From: Alphaproteobacteria bacterium
GTDB taxonomy: Bacteria; Pseudomonadota; Alphaproteobacteria; Bin65
Length of the DNA: 64,000 nt
Direction: 5' to 3'
Assembly: GCA_022819985.1 (NCBI GenBank)
Contig: JAJEGH010000013.1
Coordinates: 176,819 to 240,818, forward strand
Shown: one piece after another, positions 18,006 to 27,123 of the stretch
Layout of the letters: the number at the start of each line of letters is the position of its first letter
Numbering within the stretch: the first letter of the stretch is position 1
Translations under genes and position numbers: made by a program
The notes under the pieces: generated by a model
Seen by the model: the letters and a program-made list of their open reading frames with translations, nothing else
Told to the model about the DNA's origin: nothing
Databases searched by the model: none

Positions 18006-19298
18006 TCACGCGACCGGCTGCCGGTCGAAGGCGATCCTGAGCGACTTCAGCCCTCTGAGGATGTAGCTGTCGGAATACTCGTCGACATGGTCCGGCGCCA
18101 GCGCCAGGTTGGGCAGGTCGACCAGCGCGTTCGTCGCAATGACGGCCTGCGCGCGGGCCAGCCCGGCCCCCAGGCAGGCGTGCTCGCCATAACCGAACGA
18201 CAGATGCCGGTTGGGATGGCGGGTCATGTCGAATTCAAGCGACCTTGGGCACCCCTTGGGATCGCGGTTGCCGCCGGCATAGGCCACCCAGACATACTCA
18301 CCTTCGGCGATCTTTATGCCGGCGACCTCGGTGTCGCATTTCGCCATGCGGAAGAAGCCGAGGACGGGCGGGTCCAGGCGCAGAACCTCTTCAACGAAGC
18401 CCGGGATCAGGCTGCGGTCGGCGGCAAGCCTGTCGCGAAGATCGGGGTCCCTCGCAATCCGCCGGCCGATGTTGGCAATGATTGAAGAGGTGGTTTCGTG
18501 CCCGGCGATGACGAATTGCTGGCAGGCTTCCAGTTTCTCGGCGTCGCTGAGCGGCTCGCCGTCGACCTCCGCCGTCGCAATGTCGGATATCAGATCGTCC
18601 TGGGGATTGCGCCTCCGTTCCTCCAGAAGCGGCGTAAAGTAGTTCCTGAACTCCTTCTCCGAGAAAATGAGATCCCTGATCTCTTCCCTGGTAATGTTTA
18701 TGCGGCCGATTCGGCCGCCAAGTATGTCGCTCCAGCGCTTGAACTTTGTTCCGTCCGATTCCGGAACGGCAAAATTGCGCGCGAGGATCGCGATCGGTAA
18801 CTGGATGGAATAGTCCGCAACCCAATCGGCGCAGCCGAGGGGCCGCACCCTGGCCACCAGCTCGTCCGATTTGGCCTGAATCGCCGGCGTCATACTCTGA
18901 ATGCGCCTGGGCCGGAAGAGGTCGCTGAACGCCCGGCGCTGGCGCACATGTTCCGGCGGGTCGGCGGTAACGAGCACCGCGCCGTCGCGACGGATGCTGG
19001 TGAACTCCTCGACGATGGGCGCCATTTCAGGTTCCCGGCGCAACTCGCGCATCAACCCGAAGAAGCGTTCGTTCGCCTTTCGGCTCGAGCCGACCGAGCA
19101 ATTGGACCAGGTTTTGGCGTCGGCGAGTATCTCGACCACATATTGCCGGCCGGCGACGATCCATGCTTCCAGACTGTCGCTGTAGACAATCGGCGGGTCT
19201 TGCTCGACGATCGCGTCGAAGACGTGCCAGGGCGATGCGAGCGCATCGGGTTCGCAATCGACGAGAGGCTTGACCAAAGCCTCCAGATTCCCGGGCAT
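18006..19298 (-). CDS. cytochrome P450 (bacterial class I type)
   Basis: 430 aa soluble P450. The heme-binding loop FGYGEHACLGAGLARAQ, with the axial Cys in HACLG, is near residue 375. The oxygen-binding I-helix motif AGHETT, the EEVLRLDPP ExxR helix and VWVAYAGGNRDPKG are canonical. It needs a ferredoxin and reductase, neither of which is in the window. It follows the acyl-CoA-dehydrogenase-fold gene on the same strand with a 66-base gap and is probably co-transcribed with it. It would hydroxylate a hydrophobic substrate at an early step. Confidence 0.93.
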   Translation of the reverse strand: MPGNLEALVKPLVDCEPDALASPWHVFDAIVEQDPPIVYSDSLEAWIVAGRQYVVEILADAKTWSNCSVGSSRKANERFFGLMRELRREPEMAPIVEEFTSIRRDGAVLVTADPPEHVRQRRAFSDLFRPRRIQSMTPAIQAKSDELVARVRPLGCADWVADYSIQLPIAILARNFAVPESDGTKFKRWSDILGGRIGRINITREEIRDLIFSEKEFRNYFTPLLEERRRNPQDDLISDIATAEVDGEPLSDAEKLEACQQFVIAGHETTSSIIANIGRRIARDPDLRDRLAADRSLIPGFVEEVLRLDPPVLGFFRMAKCDTEVAGIKIAEGEYVWVAYAGGNRDPKGCPRSLEFDMTRHPNRHLSFGYGEHACLGAGLARAQAVIATNALVDLPNLALAPDHVDEYSDSYILRGLKSLRIAFDRQPVA

Positions 19299-19364
19299 CG
19301 GACTCCTCCCTTACCCCACCGTCCGCGTAAGGCAGATCACGCGAATCCGCTCCTCGGACAGATT

Positions 19365-20543
19365 TCAAACGATCGGATGATTGGGCTCCAGGCCCAGACG
19401 GTCCCGGCCGAGCAGCTCGCGGCTCGAATCCCACTCGCAGAAGACATGGGTGGCCAGCGTATTGATATCCCGGAAATAGCGTTGGATCGGCGAATCGAGA
19501 TGAAAATTCGACGATCCGGCACAATGCGCCATCTCGTTGACCGCCCGCCGGCAATGCTCGGCGATGAACGCCGACTGAGCCTTCAGCGCAATGCGTTCCG
19601 ATATGCCGATGCTGCGTTGCTCGATGCCCTGCTCGACCTGGGCATAGAGGTCGCGGACCAGCCGTTCCGCCATCGATGCATTGACCAGCGCTTCCCCGAG
19701 CTGGATATGCGAGCGGGGGTTTTCGCTCATGGGCGATTTGGCGTAGGCCGCCGTCCGGTTGCGGACAATCATCTCGAATGCGTCAGCCGCGCCGCGGAGG
19801 CCGCCGCTGTAAACCGGCATCACCTCGCAAAGTATGAAGGACATCAGAGGCGCGCTGAGCAGAGGATTGTCGTACAGTTCCGCTGCCAGTCGCCCGGTTG
19901 CGAAATCCAGCGCGGAGACGGCCCGGTGTTCGGGCACGAACGCGTCCGTAACGACCGCAGTGTTGCTTCCGGTGCCGGACATGCCGGCGTAGTGCCAGAC
20001 ATCGTCGATTTCGACATCGTCAATCGGGAAGGCGAAGGTGTAGACGGCATTGGTGTCGTCCTTGCCGGCCAGGCACACCCAGTCCGCATCCATGATGCCG
20101 GAGCTCCATGCCGATTTGCCCGACACGATCCAGCCGCCGTCAACGCGCGTTGCGGACAGTGTCGGCGCATTGGTGATCGGAATGAGCCCGAAGGGCCGGT
20201 CGCAGAAAAACTCCTTTTGCGCCGCTTCGGGAAAGCGCAGCGCCAGGCAGTTGTGGCCGATGTAAAATGCCGCGATCCAGCCTGTCGACATGCACGCGGC
20301 GCTTATCGCCTCCACAACCTCCCGGTGGGTGTGCAGGCTCGCTTCATGTCCGCCCCACCTCCGCGGAACGAAGAGCTGCATCAGTTCGGCGTCGATCAGA
20401 TCTCGAAGGATTTCGGGATCGGGTGTCCGGCGTTCCTCGATGGCGCGGGCCTTTCGGGCAATCTTTGGCGCCAGTTCTTTTGCCCGTCCGACGAGTTCGT
20501 CGTGCAGCGTCAGACATTTCGCGGTTGTAATGGCGACAGCCAA
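19365..20543 (-). CDS. acyl-CoA-dehydrogenase-fold flavoenzyme (HsaA/HpaH-like monooxygenase or dehydrogenase)
   Basis: 392 aa, three-domain acyl-CoA dehydrogenase fold: N-terminal helices (ELAPKIARKARAIEERRTPD), a beta domain (VDGGWIVSGKSAWSSGIMDADWV, YAGMSGTGSNTAVV) and C-terminal helices (NEMAHCAGSSNFHLDSPIQRYFRDINTLATH). The SSN-x-HLDSPIQR region is typical of the two-component flavin monooxygenase group rather than of fatty-acid dehydrogenases, which would carry a catalytic Glu. A separate flavin reductase is not seen nearby. The frame opens with TTG 20543 and no ATG follows for over 50 residues. Operator C lies about 20 bases upstream. Confidence 0.8.
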   Translation of the reverse strand: MAVAITTAKCLTLHDELVGRAKELAPKIARKARAIEERRTPDPEILRDLIDAELMQLFVPRRWGGHEASLHTHREVVEAISAACMSTGWIAAFYIGHNCLALRFPEAAQKEFFCDRPFGLIPITNAPTLSATRVDGGWIVSGKSAWSSGIMDADWVCLAGKDDTNAVYTFAFPIDDVEIDDVWHYAGMSGTGSNTAVVTDAFVPEHRAVSALDFATGRLAAELYDNPLLSAPLMSFILCEVMPVYSGGLRGAADAFEMIVRNRTAAYAKSPMSENPRSHIQLGEALVNASMAERLVRDLYAQVEQGIEQRSIGISERIALKAQSAFIAEHCRRAVNEMAHCAGSSNFHLDSPIQRYFRDINTLATHVFCEWDSSRELLGRDRLGLEPNHPIV

Positions 20544-20564
20544 TTGGGACCTGCATTTCTCTTA

Positions 20565-20584
20565 CCGACCGAACATTCGGTTAG
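20565..20584. promoter_or_regulatory. operator-like palindrome C, upstream of the flavoenzyme gene
   Basis: Read on the minus strand it is CTAACCGAATGTTCGGTCGG, matching sites A, B and D in the core and having a better inverted symmetry (ACCGA against TCGGT). It overlaps the expected promoter region only about 20 bases from the start codon, a repressor-like position. Confidence 0.6.
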
Positions 20585-20807
20585 TAGTATGGCGTATCCA
20601 CGAATTCATTGCAACCGGCGGGCCGGCGCTCGAACCGTCAGGGTTGCTCAGGAAATTTCCCGGCCGCCGCCGGGGCGGAAGCGCGCCGCCTCGGTGCGCG
20701 TTGTCGGCGGCCGCCCTTGCTGGACAGGTCAGCCTGTCGCTTTTCCGGGAAGCCGGCCGGCAAATCGGAATTCAGACCATTGGAACTTTCAATTCGCTGA
20801 GAATCGT

Positions 20808-21422
20808 CTATCTGGCGACGTCAGGCTGACGGATGCCTTCGAAAATGAGGGCAAGAGCTGCGTCCACAAGGACGCCGGGCGGGATCCTGTGCCCGATATA
20901 GTACCACTCGGGGATCCAGGTGAGCATGCCGAAGACCAGGCGGTCGATCGCGAGCGCATCCAAATCGTCCCGGATCTCGCCGGCATCCTGGGCCAGAACG
21001 ATCAATTCCTGGACATGACGGTCGAACTCGCGACGTTTCTCGAGCGCCCAGCGCTCCGTCTGGCTGCCGCCACGCACCCGAAGCAACAACGCTATCTCTT
21101 TCAAGTGATCGAACTCGACTTCGACCAGGCGTCGGAAAATATACTCCAGCCGGGTTAAGGGTGTGCCCTCTGTCGCCGCTGGCTCCTCGAGGATTTCGAA
21201 CAGTTTTCCGACGGCGTTGCTGATCGCGCGCCGCAGGAGTTCCTCCTTGTTGGCCACATGGTAATAGATTGCGGATTTCGTGATTCCGGCGGCCTTGGCG
21301 ATCTCTTCGACGGAGGTCGCGTCGTAGCCCCGGTTCATGAACAGATCGATGCTGATCTGCGTCAGGGATTCGATATTGTGGGTGTTCCGCCCTTTGCGCC
21401 GTAATTTTGCATTCTGAGTCAT
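20808..21422 (-). CDS. TetR-family transcriptional regulator
   Basis: 204 aa. Residues about 15-65 form the family DNA-binding domain (RGYDATSVEEIAKAAGITKSAIYYHVANKEELL), followed by an all-helical ligand domain with FGMLTWIPEWY. TetR proteins usually bind 15-22 base palindromes and release them on binding a substrate or CoA thioester. Five such palindromes lie upstream of operons on both sides of this gene, so it is the best candidate for the regulator of the whole 10-27 kb block. I see no clear copy of the palindrome upstream of its own start (21423-21584). Confidence 0.92.
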   Translation of the reverse strand: MTQNAKLRRKGRNTHNIESLTQISIDLFMNRGYDATSVEEIAKAAGITKSAIYYHVANKEELLRRAISNAVGKLFEILEEPAATEGTPLTRLEYIFRRLVEVEFDHLKEIALLLRVRGGSQTERWALEKRREFDRHVQELIVLAQDAGEIRDDLDALAIDRLVFGMLTWIPEWYYIGHRIPPGVLVDAALALIFEGIRQPDVAR

Positions 21423-21584
21423 TCTGGATTCTCAGGGAAAGGAACCGAATTGCCAGTATCGCGAGGGAGATCCCAATTTCTACTTCGCGAATGGCGCGCG
21501 ACCGGTCGGTGACGCCAGCTTCGGCCGGATTTGTCTGACCATTAGCCGAGAGCCGCGGATTATAGCAAGACCAACCGGGATCGG

Positions 21585-22433
21585 TCACCGGCGCCGGGCA
21601 GAAGCCTCAAGGAACTTCAGAATGGCGTCCGCATAGGTGCCCTGCGGGTCGCCGGTCACGACATGTCGGGCGTCCGGAAGCACGGTCACCTGGAGATGGG
21701 GCGTCAACTCGAGAAACGCACCGGCGGCTTCGTCGTCGACGAATTCGCTCCGGCCGGCGCGAATCAGATGAACGGGAATTGAGAGCGCCGCAGCCGCAGC
21801 CCTGCACAAGCGCTGCGTCCGCTCGTCATGGTGGATGCGTTCTGCAAAGGCAGGGTCCCACCGCCAATACCAGCGACCGTCGGTATCCTTGCGCAGGATC
21901 CGGCTTACCCGAGCGCCTCCCGGTTCGTCGCCGATGGCGCGCGCGGCCTCGGCCTCCGTGGCGAAACCGTTCTTGAGCGTCCGGGCGAACAGGTTCCGGG
22001 CCTTCGCGAGCGCGTCGACCCTGTATGTCGGCGTCACGTCGACGAGGGTGAGCGACGCGAATGCCGCCTTATCGAACAGGCCGGCAGCGATCAAGCCGGC
22101 GATCCCCGAAAGCGACGCACCGATGTAGTGCGGCGGGCAGGCATCCGCCTCCAGACGCCAGCGCGCCGCCGCCTCAACGTCGCGCGCGAAATCGTCCGGC
22201 TCGTATCGCGGCGGTCTGGTCCAGTCACTGTCTCCGTGTCCGCGGGAATCCAGGGTAAAGACGCGGTAGCCGGAGGTGGCGAGGCGTTGCGCCGTCTCCG
22301 CCCAGACGTGCCGGCACTGGCCGCCGCCATGGCCCAGGAGAGCGACCGGGTTGCCCTCCTCTCCGAAGGATTCTGCGGCGAGCGTCAGCCCGTGTCCGAC
22401 CGGAACCCGAACCGTGTTCCCGTCGGGTGTCAC
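21585..22433 (-). CDS. alpha/beta hydrolase
   Basis: 282 aa. The oxyanion region GHGGGQCRHVW, a nucleophile elbow at YIGASLSGIAG (Ser in GASLSG) and a late His in LPDARHVVTGDPQG give the catalytic set. FTLDSRGHGDSDWTRPPRY is typical of the lipase/C-C bond hydrolase branch. In a ring-degrading pathway it could hydrolyse a meta-cleavage product, ester or lactone. It follows the CoA ligase gene by 25 bases. Confidence 0.85.
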   Translation of the reverse strand: MTPDGNTVRVPVGHGLTLAAESFGEEGNPVALLGHGGGQCRHVWAETAQRLATSGYRVFTLDSRGHGDSDWTRPPRYEPDDFARDVEAAARWRLEADACPPHYIGASLSGIAGLIAAGLFDKAAFASLTLVDVTPTYRVDALAKARNLFARTLKNGFATEAEAARAIGDEPGGARVSRILRKDTDGRWYWRWDPAFAERIHHDERTQRLCRAAAAALSIPVHLIRAGRSEFVDDEAAGAFLELTPHLQVTVLPDARHVVTGDPQGTYADAILKFLEASARRR

Positions 22434-22458
22434 CGTGAGGCGCCGGCGCCGAAAACGA

Positions 22459-24030
22459 TCAGTTCCGCTCCCAGGGCAGAGTCACATTCTCTCTGAAGTA
22501 TTGCTGGAGTGCCCGCTTGTGCAGCTTGGCGGTAATCGTCCTCGGCAGTTCCTTTACGATCTCGACATACTTCGGGCATTCCTGCCGGCTGAGATTTTTC
22601 GAGCAATGTTCGAAAACCTCACGCCTGAGGTCTTCCTGCGCCATGTCGACTTCCGGGCGCAGTACCACCGCGGCGACGACCGCCTCGCCCCAATCCGGGT
22701 GCGGCACGCCGACCACGGCCGATTCGAGCACGTTGGGATATTCCGAAATCACCGCCTCGACGCTGGCCGGAAAGACGTTGACGCCGCCGGTATTGATCAG
22801 GAATTTGCGCCGGTCGAGGACATAAACGAAGCCGTTCTCATCGACCCGGCCGATGTCGTTGGTCTTCAGCCAGCCCTCCTCGTCGAGCACTTCGGCCGTC
22901 TCCTCGGGCAGGTTCAGGTACCCGAGCATGACCGTCTCGCCCTTGAGGTGAATCACACCGGTCTCTCCGGTCGGCAACGTGTTGCCGTCGTCGTCGCAAA
23001 TCTTGTAGTCGACAAAAGTGGCGAAGCGCCCCGATGCGCGCAGGATGTGTTCCTCCCCCGCCAGGCCGCGCTTGTGGTCGTCCGGCTGCAGGAAACAGGC
23101 CCAGGCAACGACCTCGCTCATGCCATAGAGCTGCAACATTTCGGCCCCCAGGGTGTCCGACATTTCCCGGATGGCGGCGGGGGTCGACGGCGCCGAACCA
23201 TAGACGACACGGCGCAGGGCCGAGAGGTCGTAGTCCCCCGTCTTCGCCATCTGGATGACCCAGGGGAACATTGCCGGCGCCATCAGGGCGATCGTGCAGC
23301 GCCGCCGCTCCATGTCTTTCATGTAGGCGCCGATCTCGAACGAGCCGTCGGCGATGACGGTCGTGCAGGTATTGTGGAGCCCGAAGGCGCCGCCGACGAT
23401 CGCAACCCAGGCCGACTGCACCGGCATCAGGTAAATGTCGTTCGCGGTGATACCGAAATAGTCGGGGGCATAGCCGATCTCGAGCCGGATCGATTTGTGC
23501 GACAGCACAACGCCCTTGGGTTCGGCGGTAACCCCCGACGTGTAGGTATGCAGCAGGGGCGTGTTTTCGTCGAAGTCGGGCGGATCGAAAGCATGCCCCG
23601 CAGAAATCAGGTCTTCATAGTCGAGATCGTATTTGTGGCCGTCGCCGAGACCGATCAGCGTGCAGCCGCCAGCCTTCACTTCGTCCTCGATGCTGTCCAT
23701 CAGCTCCTGGCAGTCGCTGGTGACGATGCAGTGGCTGACGTCGCTGTTGCGGAGCACATGCAACATCTCCCGCGGGCTGTAGCGCCAGTTAACGCCGACC
23801 CGGACGGCGCCCAGCATCATGCAGGCGAAGAAGTGCTCGTAGACCTCGAAGCATTCCCTGGAAAGCAGCGCGATCCGGTCGCCGGGGCCGAGCCCCAACG
23901 ACTGCAGCGCGCCGGACAGGCGCTCCACGCGATCGTAGATGGCCGACCAGGTGATCGACCGGTCGCCCTGATAAAAGGCCACCTTGTCCGGCGTGTGTCG
24001 GGCGCATCGGCGAAGTTGATCGCGCAGCAT
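22459..24030 (-). CDS. acyl-CoA synthetase (AMP-dependent, fatty acid/aromatic acid type)
   Basis: 523 aa, full-length ANL enzyme. The P-loop is LHTYTSGVTAEPKGVV, with Val-Thr-Ala replacing the usual Thr-Thr-Gly. The A5 region QLYGMSEVVAW, the hinge DEEGWLKTNDIGRVDENG and the catalytic Lys in ITAKLHKRAL complete the set. It forms an acyl-CoA from a carboxylate, ATP and CoA. With the PaaK-like enzyme it is the second ligase of the block, which suggests a substrate that is re-activated after cleavage or two entry points. Confidence 0.9.
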   Translation of the reverse strand: MLRDQLRRCARHTPDKVAFYQGDRSITWSAIYDRVERLSGALQSLGLGPGDRIALLSRECFEVYEHFFACMMLGAVRVGVNWRYSPREMLHVLRNSDVSHCIVTSDCQELMDSIEDEVKAGGCTLIGLGDGHKYDLDYEDLISAGHAFDPPDFDENTPLLHTYTSGVTAEPKGVVLSHKSIRLEIGYAPDYFGITANDIYLMPVQSAWVAIVGGAFGLHNTCTTVIADGSFEIGAYMKDMERRRCTIALMAPAMFPWVIQMAKTGDYDLSALRRVVYGSAPSTPAAIREMSDTLGAEMLQLYGMSEVVAWACFLQPDDHKRGLAGEEHILRASGRFATFVDYKICDDDGNTLPTGETGVIHLKGETVMLGYLNLPEETAEVLDEEGWLKTNDIGRVDENGFVYVLDRRKFLINTGGVNVFPASVEAVISEYPNVLESAVVGVPHPDWGEAVVAAVVLRPEVDMAQEDLRREVFEHCSKNLSRQECPKYVEIVKELPRTITAKLHKRALQQYFRENVTLPWERN

Positions 24031-24392
24031 GTCTCAGGTCTCCATGTAGGTTTCACCGCTGTTTGCGTCGGTGCCCAATTCACTCAGGTATAGGGAAGGC
24101 ACACTCCTCCCGTAACGTCCAGTCCGGGACCGGCCAGCCGGCGCCGCCACCTGCATACGCCATCGGAGCGGGATCGATACACCGTTGACAGGGGCCGGCC
24201 CGGACCGGGAGCAGGAGTTCTTGCGATCGGCTTCGGGACGCCCCTCGCTCGATGACGTTACCGCTTATGTCGATTCGTTTCGAAACTCCTGCATCCATTA
24301 GCGACTCTACCGGCATTTCTTTTTCGCGGCGCTCTATCCCTCGAACGGACACAGGCAACGGCATTAGTGACCGTATCGAGCGGGGAGGAACG
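24031..24392. other. intergenic stretch without a supported gene
   Basis: Lies between the GST stop and the start of the acyl-CoA synthetase. A 94-codon open frame exists on the minus strand (24080-24364) but shows no family motif and I do not support it. CACCGCTGTTTGCGTCGGTG at 24054-24073 is a loose, symmetric relative of the operator motif found elsewhere in the block and could be a sixth site, with low confidence. Confidence 0.4.
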
Positions 24393-25076
24393 TCATTTTT
24401 TTGGCGGGAATGTCATGCCGTCTACCAAAACCGCTTTGAAGAAATTCTCGTACACTTCGATGGGTATACAGAAGACGGTTTGTTCCAGAATCGGATTTCG
24501 CCGAAGGCGATCTGTGTAAGACTTAACATTCTCGTAGGTTTCATACTTCCTGTCTTTGATTAAATCCGACCAAACAGGAGCATTGGCCAACGTCGGCGCC
24601 AGCATGCAATCCACCAGCGAAAGATCGTCGCCCAGGAAGAGCGCTTTTTTGCCGTCCAGTTCTCGATCCAAGAACCTCAATGAATCGAACAAAGCGCTGC
24701 AAATTTCGAGTTTTCTTTTGCGGTCGGGTTCGACATGAACGAATTGAGCGTCGCGGTCGAACAATTCCCTGTCGGCAAACTGTATCCACTGCCTCGCATA
24801 CGCCCTGGCCACCGGGTCCGAGGGCATCATGGGAGGGTCCGGCCATACCTCGTCGATGTACTGGATGATATTGGCGGACTCAAGTATGGCCCGGCCGTTG
24901 TGCTCCAGAAGCGGCACCTTGCCGAATGGCGATATTTTCTCGAAGCCTTCGGGGCGCGCGCGCTCGCTGATATCGATTTCGACGCTGTCGTATTCAATTC
25001 CTTTATTGGCCAACGTAGAAAAAACCCTCTGGCAGGACGGCGAAATCGAGAACATATACAATCTGGGTTTTTTCAT
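24393..25076 (-). CDS. glutathione S-transferase family protein
   Basis: 227 aa. The thioredoxin-like domain holds SPSCQRVFSTL (possible catalytic Ser12/Cys15), FGKVPLLEHNGRAILESANI with the cis-Pro and the glutathione gamma-Glu binding Glu-Ser, then an all-helical C-terminal domain with LVDCMLAPTLA. Related enzymes include maleylacetoacetate isomerases and stringent-starvation-like proteins. Base composition is lower in GC than its neighbours. Operator D lies 171 bases upstream. Confidence 0.85.
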   Translation of the reverse strand: MKKPRLYMFSISPSCQRVFSTLANKGIEYDSVEIDISERARPEGFEKISPFGKVPLLEHNGRAILESANIIQYIDEVWPDPPMMPSDPVARAYARQWIQFADRELFDRDAQFVHVEPDRKRKLEICSALFDSLRFLDRELDGKKALFLGDDLSLVDCMLAPTLANAPVWSDLIKDRKYETYENVKSYTDRLRRNPILEQTVFCIPIEVYENFFKAVLVDGMTFPPKK

Positions 25077-25246
25077 CGGAACAGTTCCATACGATCGGCA
25101 GACTCCTCAGACGCGGGCGCAACAGCCTGTACCGTGCAGTTTGGCAGGACATCGCGTCTTGGGTTCTGCACGCACATGCCGCCTGGCTTGTCTCCCCGCT
25201 TGCTCGACTATCCGACCGGATTCGGGCGTAGGCTCGACAGTGTAAT

Positions 25247-25266
25247 CTGACCGACTGTTCGTTCAG
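25247..25266. promoter_or_regulatory. operator-like palindrome D, upstream of the GST gene
   Basis: CTGACCGACTGTTCGTTCAG, identical over 20 bases to the core of site A. The surrounding 25077-25409 stretch (333 bases) has no supported gene; besides this site I see nothing else in it. Confidence 0.65.
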
Positions 25267-25409
25267 TTAGGCCTAGTCGACCGCGCCATCATTGTCAAGG
25301 CGCGGGGATGAAAATTGCCCGGGAAGCCCCGCCGCGACAAGACCGATCCGGAGACCGGATTCTCCGCAGGAGAACCGGAGCGGAGCGCAGGCAATGCGCA
25401 GCGGGAGCG

Positions 25410-25877
25410 TTATTTTGAGGAACCGGGAGCCTTCTGTTGACGTTTTTTTCGGACACGCTCGAACTGCGGCACCACCGTCCACCCGTTCCGGTGCTCGAAC
25501 CGAACCCGAACCGGGTCGCCTATCGCCACCTTCATCGCGCCCGGGCCGATTATGTTCGTGAGCATTGTCGGCCCTTCGTCGAGCTGAACGATGGCCAGCA
25601 CATAGGGGGTATGGGAATCGAAGGCTTCGAAAGGCGACTGGTGCACGATCGTATAGCTGATGACGACACCGGTGCCGCGCGCGTCGAAATGGTCGAGCCC
25701 GGTCGACCAGCATTTCGGACACCATCGCCTTGGATAGTGGATCGCCGTGCCGCAGTCCCGGCAGCGCTGCAGGCGGAGCACGCCTTGCCGTGCAGCATTC
25801 CAATAGGGGCGGCTGATATCGGTCGCAAACGGCGTGGGCCGTATTCTACGGCTCGCGTCCAAGGATAACCGTGACAT
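25410..25877 (-). CDS. Zn-ribbon/OB-fold protein (DUF35 family), partner of the thiolase-like gene
   Basis: 155 aa from ATG 25877, which overlaps the thiolase-like stop by 32 bases. The rubredoxin-like zinc finger is CRDCG...RRWCPKC at about residues 38-55, followed by an OB-fold (VVISYTIVHQSPF, LAIVQLDEGPTMLTNI, VGDPVRVRFE-like). Such proteins form complexes with thiolase-like or aldolase enzymes and bind CoA. The close overlap supports a stoichiometric complex with the upstream gene product. Confidence 0.87.
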   Translation of the reverse strand: MSRLSLDASRRIRPTPFATDISRPYWNAARQGVLRLQRCRDCGTAIHYPRRWCPKCWSTGLDHFDARGTGVVISYTIVHQSPFEAFDSHTPYVLAIVQLDEGPTMLTNIIGPGAMKVAIGDPVRVRFEHRNGWTVVPQFERVRKKRQQKAPGSSK

Positions 25878-27027
25878 GGTCGGTAAGGATTCCCCCGTAA
25901 GTGTGAACCAGGGCGGTATCGACATTGTCGACTTGCCGCTTCCCGGCAAGGCCCATGATCTGTTGGGCGGCTTCGACGAAGAAGGATATGCCGGAGGAAT
26001 CGCCCGTGTGTCCAAACGACAACAGGCCGCCGAAGGTGTTCAACGGCAACGACCCGCCCGGCCCGGCGGCGCCGCTCTCAAAAAATTCGCCGCCGCCGCC
26101 GGGTTCGACGAAGCCGCATTCCTCGACCTGAATTATCGGCGTGATCGTAAACGGATCGTACAGTTGGGCGATGCTGATTTGCTTCGGCGAAAGGCCGGAC
26201 ATTTCGAAAGCCCGCTGCGCGCATTCTGCCAGACCGGTCTCGCTGGGTTCCGCAATCTCGCTGACCGGCGCATGGTAGTGCGATTCGCCGATGCCGACGA
26301 TATAGGCAGCTCTTGACGAATTCCGGTCCACAGACGCTCCCCTGACGATAAGAAGTGCGCCGCCACCCTCGCAGGGCACGGAACAGTCGAACTTGTGGAA
26401 CGGCGAAGCGATCGGTCGCGATGCGGGAATATCGGCTGGAGCCAACGGGCCCCGTCCGAACATATACGCATCGGCATTGGCAAGCGCCCACTCGCGGGCG
26501 CTGACGGCCACAGCGCTTAGCTGGTCGCGGGTCGTCCCGCGCTGGTGCATGAACCGTTGCGCAATCATGGCGTACATGGCCGGAATCGATGCACCGTAAC
26601 AGAGCTCGAATTCCGGATCCCCAACCATCGTCGAAATTGCGGCTCCGTCCGCATGCACCGAGGGAAACTTGCCGACCCCAACGCACAGCACGGCATTGCA
26701 TACGCCCGCCTCGATCGCCAGAACCGCCCTGGAAACCATCGCGCCATAGGTGGCGCCCGCGTTGAGCGTTTCGGCGAACCGGGGCTTTATGCCCAGACGA
26801 CCTGCAAGGCGCTGGTGGATGTAAGTGTTGGTGCCGCCGGCGCCGGCAATGTACGCGGGCGGGGCCAGGAGACCGTCGATCATCCCCGGCGAAAGGTCGG
26901 GCCAATCGCTGAGAAACCGCTCCACGATCCGTTCCAGGAGCTGGAAGCCGTCGAGCGTCGGAAATCGCCCTGGCGCAATCTGGCTGGCAGCGACAATCGC
27001 TGGAGGGCGCGATCGATGTCGGGTCAC
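25846..27027 (-). CDS. thiolase-like protein (SCP-x/Ltp2-type), probable retro-aldolase or acyltransferase subunit
   Basis: 393 aa from GTG 27027; a longer frame reaches a TTG at 27105, but the family N-terminus begins just before PAIVAASQ, and operator E would sit too near the longer start. Thiolase landmarks are NAGATYGAMVSRAVLAIEAG and GGLLSFGHTGDSSG near the C-terminus. The usual nucleophilic Cys is absent: the position reads NAGATYG. Thiolase-like proteins without this Cys that pair with a DUF35 protein include the aldolases that release propionyl-CoA in steroid side-chain degradation. I infer a similar role; a thiolase activity is unlikely. Confidence 0.8.
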   Translation of the reverse strand: MTRHRSRPPAIVAASQIAPGRFPTLDGFQLLERIVERFLSDWPDLSPGMIDGLLAPPAYIAGAGGTNTYIHQRLAGRLGIKPRFAETLNAGATYGAMVSRAVLAIEAGVCNAVLCVGVGKFPSVHADGAAISTMVGDPEFELCYGASIPAMYAMIAQRFMHQRGTTRDQLSAVAVSAREWALANADAYMFGRGPLAPADIPASRPIASPFHKFDCSVPCEGGGALLIVRGASVDRNSSRAAYIVGIGESHYHAPVSEIAEPSETGLAECAQRAFEMSGLSPKQISIAQLYDPFTITPIIQVEECGFVEPGGGGEFFESGAAGPGGSLPLNTFGGLLSFGHTGDSSGISFFVEAAQQIMGLAGKRQVDNVDTALVHTYGGILTDHVTVILGREP

Positions 27028-27123
27028 GTCGTCTGCACCGTTCGTGCCCGGGCAGGTTCTTTGTGGGGCATTTCGGTTTTCGGAAATCTGGCGCCATTTT
27101 CGCAAAATCAGCGCTACGCTGAT

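Noticed and set aside
19309..19332. Palindrome CCTTAC...GTAAGG upstream of the P450 gene as a sixth operator
   Set aside because: Outer arms match each other but the ACCGA/TGTTCG core is not preserved, so I left it out of the regulon.
18948..21158. 736-codon plus-strand frame
   Set aside because: Antisense to the P450, flavoenzyme and TetR genes, all with complete motifs.
24054..24073. CACCGCTGTTTGCGTCGGTG upstream of the acyl-CoA synthetase as an operator copy
   Set aside because: Symmetric and CTGTT-containing, but spacing between arms differs from the five clear sites; noted only as a weak candidate.
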